In this document: positions 32,257-42,846 of the stretch, piece after piece
How the letters are laid out: the number at the start of each line of letters is the position of its first letter
Numbering within the stretch: position 1 is the stretch's first letter
Origin: Phaeosaccion multiseriatum
Lineage: Eukaryota > Ochrophyta, other classes
Direction of reading: 5' to 3'
NCBI GenBank assembly: GCA_965112735.1
Contig: OZ218953.1
Span: forward strand, 1,054,001 to 1,118,000
Length of the DNA stretch: 64,000 bases
Notes under the pieces: model-generated
What the model was told of the DNA's origin: nothing
The model's database searches: none
The model's input: the letters and a program-made list of their open reading frames with translations, nothing else
Translations under genes and position numbers: made by a program

Positions 32257-35200
32257 ATGATGGACAAGGTGATTCACCTCGGTGTGGGTCTCCTGACCGT
32301 GGCCGTGAGCGTGCAAGCCCAGTCGGACTCCGTCTGCGCGGACCAGGTCCTCCTGCAAGATGTACAGAGGGGAAAGAGCGCCTTTTATTCGGACTGTGAC
32401 GGAGTCATCCCACCGACGACCGGGTGCTACGACCGTGGCCAGTTTCAGTCGGAGGAGAACCCGAACTACGGTGCGTGAGGGCCCAAACCCTTTCACATCC
32501 CAGTTGCAGCACTGGAGGGGAAGGAATCAAGGAGGAAGGCTGCCCGATCTCGCCTCCACCCTCGTATTCTCTCACAAACCGTACATGTTCCGATATTCCG
32601 ACTGCTAACACAACACGCAGGGTGCCAAACGTGCATTGTGCAGGAGGAGTGGGCGGCCGAGTCGCTCTACGCAGTGGCGTGGGGGCCCGGTGGCTCACAG
32701 GAGGGCGACGGCATGCAGCCATGCCCGGCCGGCTTCGACCACGGGGCGTTCCACACAGCAAAGTACGGAGCCATCGAGGTTGTGACAGCAGCTTCGCTGC
32801 AGGGCACCGGGGAGTGCGACGAGTACCCTGCGGGGACCTTCTACAACGAGGCTGAGAACAGGTCCGTCTTATTCTTGTGGAAGAAAGTGCACTCTCTCAA
32901 ATGGAAGCGTTCCTTGCTCCACACTAGGCCCGCCTTCTCCTGACCCTCCCCTCGCAATCTCCTCCTCCTCCTCCTCCTCCTCCTCCTCCTCACCCACCCA
33001 CCTAACTCCCCTCCAGGTGCTACTTTAAATCCACGAGGACCACCCTCTCCACCAGCTGGGACCAGGCAGTCGGCATCTGTGACGCCATGGGGGGTGCCCT
33101 CGTGGCCATCAACAGCGAGTCCGAGTTCAACTGGTTTGTCTCCAACCTTCTGTGGGCAGGCTTCATGGGCGAAACGTTCACGGGACTCAACAAGGCCAAC
33201 GGAGGCACGTACTCTTATGTGCAATCCGACCTCATCACGCAGCCCTCGAGCTTCGACGCCGCTGACGTCAACTCTTGGTCGGTCGCCGGCGGAGGGGGCC
33301 CCTGGTTCCCACCTTTCGACGAGAGCACTGACTGTGAGTACACAGCCCACTCTCCTGCTTGGTCTCTATCAACGTCTTCGCCGATCGACTCGATTAAATC
33401 CTTACTGCCTCCTGCTGTTTCACTTGACTAAGCAACCGACTCGACTGTACCCCTGCAATGATCGCTCTCAGACGCCGATCCCAACCCGGTACCCAGGACA
33501 TGTGTGGAGTACTACCCTATGTACCCCAAGCTCTTCAAGTGAGTCAGGGAGGGAGCGAACGGAGTGACTGGGGAGTGAGGGAGTGGATGACTGACTGACT
33601 GAGTGGGTGGGGTGGGTGAGTGAGTGAGTGAGTGAGTGAATTGATGTGTGCACTTCCAGTCATGTCATCATTCGTCCACCTGTCCCTCGCAGAACGCCCC
33701 AACCCACTGTGACACATTCACCCCCCCCCTCCCCTTCCGTTGTTGTCTATCGTCTGCTGCCGCCCCGCCCCCAACCCGACCGCAAACCATCGGCGTCACT
33801 CCTCCCTCTCCTCTCCAGCCCCTTCTCGTGCCGAGTCAGTAAGTAGTGGAAAGGAGGGGCGGGGTGTTCGGAACTGGAAAAGGGGGGGGAAGGGGCTTGC
33901 CTTTGCTCGAACATGGAGTTTTCATGGTTTCGCTCTCGCCCGGTGTACACTCTACTGACGCATTTCTTGTGCCCTCTCCTCCCCCTCCCCCTCCCAACAC
34001 CGCAGACAAGCAGTACTCGTGCGAGCTCCCGTCCGCCTCCTGCAAGGCCTCTGGAAACCTCAATTGCTCCGGCGGCGGAGGCGGACCAGGGCCCACCCCT
34101 CCTACCTTCCCCCCTGTGGCGGCTCCTACCTCCCCCCCTGTCGCTGCGCCTACCTCTCCCCCTGTCGCTGCTCCTACCTCTCCCCCTGTGACGGCACCAA
34201 CCCCTAGCACTGGGGGGTCGGACGAGTGTGCTTCCCTTTGCTCTGCCTCTGAGCCGTGCTACACTGAACCTCTGTGCACCGGTGGCGGTGCGAGCCTCGG
34301 ATGCTCCGCTCTTGGCGAGGCCAACTGCAGGTGAGAGGAGGAGAAGGAGAAGGAGGGGGAAAGATGCCTGTCGTGTGCAATCTAAACCCTGTTCCCTCGC
34401 TTAGTCATGCATCCCCCTCCGCACGTGACTCACTCCTTACGTACCCCTTACGTACGCGGTGTGCAGCATAGGAGACTGTTACATCAAGCAGAGCACACGC
34501 TCCATTCGACTTGTCATGCCACAGGGCTTGTTTCTCCCCCACACGCTTGTTTCTCACCACAACCCCCACCCCCCCCCCCCCCAGATTCTGCGGCTTCGGT
34601 CCCTTCGCGGGTATCGCTTGCCCCGGCTCCGGCGGCTCCACTCCCACTCCCGCTGCCACCTCTCCCCCTGTGGCCGGCCCCACCCCCACCTCTCCCCCTG
34701 TGACGGCACCAACCCCTAGCACTGGGGGGTCGGACGAGTGTGCTTCCCTTTGCTCTGCGTCAGAGCCGTGCTACACTGAACCTCTGTGCACCGGTGGCGG
34801 TGCGAGCCTCGGCTGTGGCGCCCTTGGCGAGGCCAACTGCAGGTAAGAGAAGGAGGAGAAGAGAAGAAGGAGAAGGAGCGAGGCGCTTGCTCTATCGCTC
34901 TTCCTTGTTCCATGCAGCCATGATGCAGTGCCATCCGAAGAGATGACGCCACCCTCCCCTTCTAGGGGGTGTGGTTGTACCCGTAATCCTCACGCATGCT
35001 CCCTCCAATGGTATATTGTTTTCAAACTTGCATGAATGAGCAGGTTCTGTGGCTTTGGAGGCTTTTCCGGCATCGCCTGCCCCGGCTCGGGCTCCACCTC
35101 CCCCCCCGCGGCCGCCCCCACTCCCGCTGCCACCTCTGCACCTGTGGCCGGCCCCACCCCCACCCCCCCCCCTGTGACGGCACCCACTGCCACACCCACC

Positions 35201-35634
35201 CCTTCTGGTGGAGGAGCGGACGAGTGCGCTTCCCTTTGCTCTGCCTCTGAGCCATGCATCACCGAGCCCCGGTGTACAATGGCCGGTAGCGGTGTGAGCC
35301 TCGGATGCAACGCTCTCGGCGAGGCCAACTGCAGGTAAGAGGAGGAGGAGGAGGAGGAGGAGGAGGAGGTAGATGCAATGAGATGCAATGAGATGCAATG
35401 CGGTGCTGTGGTGCATGGGGATGGTGTCACAAAAGAAAAAGAAGTATTGGGTACAATATATCCGATGCATTGGGTACCTTCGCGAAGAGGATGCATCGGC
35501 CCAGGCGCGAGGAACCGGAGTACTAAAGCGCTTTTGTGTCTCACCCTCTACCCCCCCCCCCCCTCCCTCTCCCTCCCCTGTGTGAAAATCTCAGATTCTG
35601 CGGCTTTGGACCCTTTGCCGGCATCGATTGCTGA
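32257..35634 (+). CDS. Secreted C-type-lectin-like protein with three eight-Cys modules (paralogue 2)
   Basis: Exons 32257-32470, 32621-32861, 33017-33333, 33472-33538, 33819-33838, 34006-34330, 34585-34842, 35044-35334 and 35595-35634 give 590 residues. Order and phases match paralogue 1: signal peptide (MMDKVIHLGVGLLTVAVSVQA), unrecognised Cys-rich region, lectin-like domain (NRCYFKS, CDAMGGALVAIN, TFTGLNKANGG), Pro/Thr linker and three eight-Cys modules ending in FCGFGPFAGIDC. Exons 2-5 have identical lengths to paralogue 1 (241, 317, 67 and 20 nt); the linker is much shorter. Module exons are 258 and 291 nt, still phase 2-2. The introns around exons 4 and 5 are nearly identical to those of paralogue 1, so the duplication or a later conversion is recent. 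A second ATG follows at 32260. Role is probably extracellular; ligand unknown. Confidence 0.85.
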
Positions 35635-36428
35635 GACATTTGAGGCCTTCCCGGCCAGGCCAACGAGCGGAGGCAGACAGACAGACTTTGTCTGTCCCTT
35701 GTAACTGTCACATGTGACTTTCGAACTCTGACTTTTTGTTGCACCAGTTGGTCATTTGTTTAATACTTCAAAAAAGGAATGAAGAGGGGTATGGCGAAGA
35801 TGTCTTGATATCTGCCAAGGAAGAGAGGAAAGGTGATGTTCTTCTGACGTCACCTGTGTTTGTGTGTGGGTGAGGGTGTGAGTGCGGGTGTGGGTGCGGG
35901 TGCGTACCTCCCTTCCGGAGAGGGCACACGTCGCCGCACACCGCTATTTATTGTACATTAATTTTTTAATTAAAAAAAAAAAGAACTGGTCAACTTCTCT
36001 TTCGTATTGCAATTTGTTGATGTATATTGTTTTCTCGATTATGGGGTGGGGTGCGTTGCTTCTGCTTCGCTCACCAACTCACTCACTCACTCACTCACTC
36101 ACTCACTCACTCACTCACTCACTCACTCACTCACTTACTCGCTCACTTACTCACTTTCTAACTCATTCACTCTCACTCACGCACGCACGCACGCACGCAG
36201 TTCGTTACTCTAATGGTACATACATACACAAAGAAAAAAAAAAGAACAATACATATCCGTATAGATGGGCCTATGATGGTGTTGCCCGGGTTTTCAGTCG
36301 ACCCAATCGACGACGACGGTTGAAAACTGGCGCTACGACCCCACAGGCTATCAGAGGCCATTCCGCCCGCTGACAGAGGGGGGCAGTGGACCATGTCGCT
36401 CTGGTCCCTGAATATTGGGACTGGGGCC
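35635..36428. other. Intergenic region between lectin-like gene 2 and the receptor gene
   Basis: The duplicated AGATGTCTTGATATCTGCC segment is at 35797-35816. There are GGTGTGGGTGCGGG repeats (35873-35905), A/T homopolymers (35957-35982), and (CACT)n at 36068-36180 followed by (GCAC)n. No gene is seen. Confidence 0.55.
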
Positions 36429-37183
36429 ATCCATCCATCCATCCATCCATCCATCCATCCATCCATCCATCCATCCATCCATCCATCCATCCATCCATCC
36501 ATCCATCCATCCATCCATCCATCCATCCATCCATCCATCCATCCATCCATCCATCCATCCATCCATCCATCCATCCATCCATCCATCCATCCATCCATCC
36601 ATCCATCCATCCATCCATCCATCCATCCATCCATCCATCCATCCATCCATCCATCCATCCATCCATCCATCCATCCATCCATCCATCCATCCATCCATCC
36701 ATCCATCCATCCATCCATCCATCCATCCATCCATCCATCCATCCATCCATCCATCCATCCATCCATCCATCCATCCATCCATCCATCCATCCATCCATCC
36801 ATCCATCCATCCATCCATCCATCCATCCATCCATCCATCCATCCATCCATCCATCCATCCCTCCCTCCCTTCCTCCCTCCCTCCATCCATCCATCCCTCC
36901 CTCCCCTCCCTCCCTCCCCTCCCTCCCTCCCTCCCTCCCTCCCTCCCTCCCTCCCTCCCTCCCTCCCTCCCTCCCTCCCTCCCTCCCTCCCTCCCTCCCT
37001 CCCTCCCTCCCTCCCTCCCTCCCTCCCTCCCTCCCTCCCTCCCTCCCTCCCTCCCTCCCTCCCTCCCTCCCTCCCTCCCTCCCTCCCTCCCTCCCTCCCT
37101 CCCTCCCTCCCTCCCTCCCTCCCTCCCTCCCTACCTCCCTCCCTCCCTCCCTCCCTCCCTCCCTCCCTCCCTCCCTCCCTCCC
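36429..37183. repeat. Large compound tetranucleotide array (ATCC)n then (CCCT)n
   Basis: About 430 bp of almost perfect (ATCC)n (36429-36859) pass through a short mixed zone (36860-36925) into about 260 bp of (CCCT)n (to 37183) with one CTAC interruption near 37131. It lies between convergent genes. The long frames across it (Ser-Ile-His-Pro and Gly-Trp-Met-Asp repeats) are artefacts. Confidence 0.95.
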
Positions 37184-37285
37184 AGTGCTACTGCATGCTA
37201 ACACCAAGCCGAAGGTCAGCAAGAACGCTTACACTCCAGCCCGTCCAGCAACCCGCTCAGCAGATTGGCAGTGATATAAGGATGA

Positions 37286-37617
37286 TCATCTTGCAGTGCT
37301 GATAGTGTCCATTTTGGTGAGTTGATTGCACGACGCCATGATGGCAATGACCTCCGCGTCGCTGTTCTTGGAGCACTCCATCTCTTCCTTGGCCTCCCTG
37401 CGGAGCCTTCGACGCGTCTTGAGTTCAGCCTGCACGGGGGCGGTTTCGAGGAGCTTCACCACTGCAAGTAGGAGGAGAGGTGCGGGGGGGGGGAAGGGAA
37501 AGTGGAAAAGGAAGGGGAAGGGCAGGGGGAAGGGGATGGGGCGTCGTCGATCAGACGAGTAGAACAGGCGAAAGAAAGACATATCAGTAGCGGCGCAAGT
37601 GAGGGTCGAAAAGGAAG

Positions 37618-37682
<65 letters not shown>

Positions 37683-40600
37683 GAAGGAAGGAAGGAAGGA
37701 AGGAAGGCAGGAAGGCAGGAAGGAAGGGAGGAAGGAAGGAAGGAAGGGAAGAAGGGAGGGAAAGGAAGGAAGGAAGGAAGGAAGGAAGGCAGGAAGGAAG
37801 GATGGAAGGAAGGAAGGAAGGAAGGAAGGAAGGGAGGGAAAGGAAGGAAGGAAGGAAGGAAGGAAGGAAGGAAGGAAGGAAGGAAGGAAGGAAGGAAGGA
37901 AGGAAGGAAGGAAGGAAGGAAGGAAGGAAGGAAGGAAGGAAGGAAGGAAGGAAGGAAGGAAGGAAGAAAGGAAGGAATAAATGAAGGCCGTCACGTCATC
38001 TAGGGGGAAGGTTCGAGCTGTTCAAGAAGAACCGGACGCCCAGCGAAGAACAAACACACACAAGTGAGTGAGCGAGTGAGTGAGTGAATGAATGAGGAGT
38101 GAGTGAGCGCACACACACAAGACAACTTACGGAAGTTTTGATCCAACATAGCGATCACTTCCTTGACGGAGGGGTCGAAGATCTCGAGACGGACAGCCTG
38201 CGACGCAAAAAACAAAATGATGGAAGGGAGGGGTAGAGGAGAGGGAATAGCATGAGACGCCTAAGCTCCCCCACGGCTGCTTGACATCTGACTGCTTGAC
38301 ATCTGACATCGCTTGACGCCGTTCAAAAGCCCAAACCAATGTGAGGGTTTGCTGTGCCCCTCAGCTTTGTACCCCACAACACAGACGTCACGCCCGTCCC
38401 CCTTCCACCCCGTTTGACCCCATCCGACCCCACTAGACTTGGCTGACTGACTGACTCACGTGTTCGGCGTGTCGGAACATGAGCACAGGCAGCAGCGTAA
38501 CCGCCTTCTTGCGCATCGTAGAATTGACGTTGACCTCCATGTCTGCGTTCTGCGCAAGGAAGAGATTGCTTATCTCCTTGTACTTCTCATATGCTGCCGA
38601 CATGGCCGGGCCAGCCACGGGCTCCATCGACATGCTCGAGTTCATCGGCGCGATGATGCGAGCCCCGATCTGAGAGCTCATTCGAAGACTTCCCCTATCT
38701 GGCTTGCTCACGCTACTCCTGTCTGGTCTAAATCGAAGAGAGCCGCGAAAAGAGCTGCGCTGAGAACCTCGCTGGGATCGCTCCTTCTCCTTGCTCTTGT
38801 TAGTGGCACCACTAGCTGCAGTGCCATCAGCTGCCATCCTCACACTGCCTCGATTTGCGAGTCGCAGGGAACCGCGACCCTCCTCAACGGTCCTCCGTAA
38901 GGCGTCGGAAGAGCGTTGGATCTTCTGCGTTACCGTCTGGAGGCGGTTGGCTGGTTTGGCGGGTGGGCGCTCGCGGGGTGGTTTGGCGTACTTTGGTCGG
39001 CCGACGACGATGTCGACGTCATTTTCTTTGGCGTTGGTGTTGCTGTCGGAGTTGTTATCCGCAGAGTTGGCGACGAGAGGGTGGGCCTCACCAGAGTCAT
39101 TGTTGTTGTTGTTGTCGTTGTTGATGTTGTTGCGCACAGAGATCTTGATAGCCTTTGATCGAGGGGAGTAGGCAGTGTCGTCTTCGTCCTCGTCGGCTTC
39201 GACAACAGTCATAGCCTGTAGCCCTTGCCGCTGGCTTTTCTTCTTGCTCATCTGGCTGGGGTCTCCTTCCAGTCCTGTTAGTCCCCCTTCCGCTGCTTGT
39301 GTCCCCCCGCCTCCTCCTCCTCCTCCTCCTCCTCCTCCTCCTCCTCCTCCTCCCCCTCCCCCTTTTTCGACGGAGGGAGGAGAGGACGGTGTTGCCCCCC
39401 CGGGAGGAGTCGACGCGATGCCCCCCCCTGCTGCTGCGCCCTTCCCTCCTCCTTCTTCCTCCTCCGTGCCTGCCGTTGCCTCTACCGACGCCTCTGCATC
39501 TCCTGCTTCTCCAGGCACCTCTACTTCGCCCATTTCAACCATATCCAGCACAAGCTTTCGATAGGCCTCCACGGCTCGGATGAAGGTGTGACTCTCGAGA
39601 CAAATCATGCGCCTCAAATGGTCCTCAAACAGCTTGTCAAGCACAGGGTCATCCATAAAGACGCTCACGGACTCCGGCAAGTCGATCGGACCGACGAGGG
39701 GCGCACTGTCCTCGGGCAACACCTGCCCCGGCTTGTGGGCCTTGCTGATGTGATGCGTACCCCCTCGGGACTGGAAGAACTCCAGCAAGGCGGCGATACG
39801 CCTGTACTTGATCCAGCTGAGCCGACCCCAAAACGCCGTGCCCAAGAACATGAAGATGGTACAGTGCGGGAGGAAGAGGAGGTTGATCTGGGAGGAGATG
39901 TTGAAGCGTGTGTGTTGGTTGACCATGGACAGAATGAAGAAGGAGCCCGACGTAATGGCGAAGGAGTTGAAGGTGATGATGAGCTCCTGTCCGACCCGTA
40001 GTGCATCTGACGGAACGGGGATGGATGGCGGGTGGACGAATGGACGAGCAGCAGTACAGGCGACAGAGCGGGGGAGGGAAGGCGGAAGAGGAGGCGAGAG
40101 GAGACGAGGGGAGGAGGAGGGAGGTGAGGGATCGTGGGGAGTGAAACAGCGTGAACTCTGGGGGGGGGTCTCCGTTTGGGGCCGTCTTGCTTCTTCTTTT
40201 CAGAGAGCCTACAAAGTAATCGCTCGCCCCCTGTCCTCCCTCCCTCCCTCCCTCCCTCCCTCCCTTCGCCTGACTCACTGACTCACTGACTCACCGTTAC
40301 ACCTGATCACTTCCGCCCCTCCGAGGCGGCCGGCCATGATGATGCACACGAGACCGGGCAGGAATATGGGCCACGGCTCGAACGCATAGCAGTACGCAGG
40401 GTGGCTAATCCCGCCAAAGAACTTCTCGAGAATGAGGATCAAGCCCACCACCTCACAGCAGAGCGCGAACACGATCTTCCATCCGAAAGCGCGGTTCAAG
40501 ATGAGCCGAAAGCGATGTCTGTTGGTTGGTTGGTTGGTTGGTTGGTTGGTTGGTTGGTTGGCTTCTTGTTAGATGGATGGAGAGCGAGCCGTTCCGAGCC

Positions 40601-42308
40601 AGGCGTAGAAACGAGGGAGCAGTAGAGGCGAGTGTAGAGGCGACAGAGGAGGAAGGAGGGAGGGCGCTTGCTTCGGTGGGAGAGAGGAGAGGCAAGCCCG
40701 AGACTCCTGCGAAAGACACCTGAACCATGACCCCTGGCTTCTTCTTCCCCCCTCCTGCCCACCCTTTTCATACACCCACTCGGAACCCCACAACAGTCCC
40801 ACTCAGTAGATGTACTTGCCTTCGCTTGGTATTGCCAGTGGCGACAATCAGTCTGATGGCGCGAAGCAGCAATGGCAAACCTGGGCGGGGTAGGGAGGGA
40901 GGGAGGGAGGGAAGGGAGGAGGGAGGGAGGGAGGGAGGGAGGGAAGGAGGGAAGTAGGGAAGGGAGGAGGGAGGGAGGGAGGGAAGAAGGTAGGGACGGA
41001 GGGAGGGAGAGAGGGACGGACGGACGGACGGAGGAAGGGAGGGACGGAGGGAAGGAAGGAGGGAGGGGGGGGGGGGAGGGGGGGAGAGAGAGGGGGGGGG
41101 GGGGGGCAAAGGCTCGGTGAGAGAGAGGGAGGGAGGGCAAGGGGAATACAGAGTCCCGTCTTCAGTGTGCCCCCTGATTCTGCAGGTGGTGCCTCGCTCT
41201 TTGGAGAAAGCATGTGCAGCTGCTCTGTCGCTCTGTGTCTTCCTCACCACTCATTCATTGCGGCCCCGCCCTTCTCCTCATCACCCTTGACCCTGACACG
41301 ACACACATGCTCTCTCCCTATCTCTCTCTCTTGCACAGTCACTCACTCTCTCCCTCTCTCCCTCACACACACTCTCACACACACTCTCTCCCTCTCACTC
41401 TCTCTTTCTCTCTCTCTCTTGCACACTCACTCACTCTCTCCCTCTCTCCCTCATACACTTTCACACACTCTCTCTCTCTCTCTCTCGACTTACAGATGAA
41501 GGGGACGCTTGAAATACCCCCAAGCATGATGTACTCGCAACCGAAATCCCATTTCTCTATCCGGAAGACCTCTTGCCAGACGACGGATATGTTACAGATC
41601 CAGAAGCCGACTGGTCATAGAGAGGATAACGGGGGATGGGAGGCGGAAGTGAAGTGAGTGAACAGAACTGGAGCGGTGGCGCCAGTGTGCTATCACATGG
41701 TGGGGTAGAGGTGGCGAGACTGGGTGAGTAGACGAGGCGGGGAATGCGTGAGACAGAATCAATCAGGCAGACCGTGGGGGGGCTAAGGGGCATGGTTAGG
41801 TTGGCGACGCAGCGTCCTCTCCCTCAGCACTCACCAGTCTGCAGGAGCACAAGCCCCGGAAAGCGCGACCGAACTGATGTTATTGCACAAGACAAGAGAG
41901 ATGGAGGCGCGAAAAAGGGTGGGGGGTGAGCAGTTGGCGATGATAAAACGAGGAACTTTACTCGGACACATCATGTGGCCGGTTGTTGTGGCAGGAGCGG
42001 CGGAATAGGACAACACGCTGCTTACAAAGGAAAAGGGGAGTCATTTGTGAATGCAAGGGCCGAAGGCCCCCCTCTAGCCACCTGCCTCCTCCCTCGCCCC
42101 CGTCTGCTCAAGGTCTCTCAACCCCCCCCCCAAACCTCGTTCCGACATACTCAAGGTCTCTATCCCCTCCCCGCTGCTTCTGAGTACTCACCCACGGGCA
42201 CGTCTCGGTTCTTGAGTATCCACCAGACGTGTGGGGCGACACATACTGGCACTATGACATGGTAAAAGACAATGTACAAGACGGAGAAGACGTGCATCCC
42301 AATGCCAC
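37286..42308 (-). CDS. Seven-transmembrane receptor with C-terminal RGS domain split by a low-complexity insertion
   Basis: Minus-strand exons 42308-42192, 41873-41835, 41610-41494, 40880-40820, 40518-40295, 40006-38460, 38197-38131 and 37461-37286 join in phase, about 778 residues from ATG 42297. An earlier exon cannot be excluded because 42308 is preceded by a good acceptor. Seven hydrophobic segments are visible: [110 protein letters not shown]; and [17 protein letters not shown]. The RGS domain follows: [22 protein letters not shown]...EAYRKL (about 300-340) and [14 protein letters not shown]...[15 protein letters not shown] (about 653-730). Between them are about 310 residues rich in Gly, Asn, Asp and Ser. 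RGS domains speed GTP hydrolysis by G-alpha (family knowledge). The intron after 40820 uses a GC donor (GCAAGT). Confidence 0.85.
37614..37980. repeat. (GAAG)n/(GAAA)n array in receptor gene intron
   Basis: About 65 bp of (GAAA)n then about 300 bp of (GAAG)n with GGCA and GGGA interruptions lie in the intron between exons 38131 and 37461. On the gene strand it reads (CTTC)n, a polypyrimidine tract. Confidence 0.95.
40881..41110. repeat. (GGGA)n polypurine array in receptor gene intron
   Basis: Imperfect GGGAGGGA/GGAAGGA/GACGGACG units with G runs begin immediately at the acceptor of the exon ending at 40880. On the gene strand the array is the pyrimidine tract (CCCT)n of that 3' splice site. 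Confidence 0.9.
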
Positions 42309-42551
42309 CTGCTCTCTACCTGCACTCAATCCTGTCCCCTATTCATTCCTTCCCTCTCCCTACCCTCCCTTTTCCCAGCTGAGTTGGGGCGCCTCCGCCT
42401 GTCCTCTCCACTGCTGCTGTTCAACCGAAAGCAAAGTGATGCGGTCAGTAGCAGCAGGAGCAGCCGCCGCAGCAGCTGCAGTAACGGGGACGGGTCCCTC
42501 TCCTCTCTCTCCCTCACTCCCTCACTCTCACTCTCACTCCCCCTCTCTCGC

Positions 42552-42609
<58 letters not shown>

Positions 42610-42846
42610 TGCTGCTCTCTTGGAACCCCGGCCTCACTGCTAGGTCGTAACTCCCTACGGTGGCAGCAACACCTTATTTTGGCATCGCTTGCAAAAATAA
42701 ATGCATTTGCGGAATGTGCATGGCGGAGACGTTTGAAACGGTGGATCTACATAATCCTTTTGAAACGGCTGCCTCCTCACTTTACTTTTACCGTGTGGAT
42801 GGCACCTGATTGGAGGGAGAATCCCTCCATCCATAGAATATGATAC
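42309..42846. promoter_or_regulatory. Divergent region between receptor and DUF3326 genes
   Basis: 538 bp separate the two divergent genes. It contains a (CT)n array (42502-42607) and a CAGCAGGAGCAGC-rich piece (42447-42482). It probably holds both promoters and perhaps a first exon of the receptor gene. No TATA box is obvious. Confidence 0.4.

Noticed and set aside
36386-37302. Long open frames reading Ser-Ile-His-Pro or Gly-Trp-Met-Asp repeats, up to about 350 codons
   Set aside because: They are translations of the (ATCC)n and (CCCT)n arrays; a 4-bp repeat without stops is open in all frames. There is no start context, domain or splice logic.
37502-38003. Lys/Glu/Arg-rich frame ([10 protein letters not shown]) as a nuclear protein
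   Set aside because: It is translation of the (GAAG)n intron array, opposite to the receptor gene that is supported by splicing and domains.
39175-40001. Plus-strand frames opposite the receptor/RGS exon
   Set aside because: They are Ser/Pro-rich shadows of the minus-strand coding exon, which has transmembrane segments and an RGS domain.
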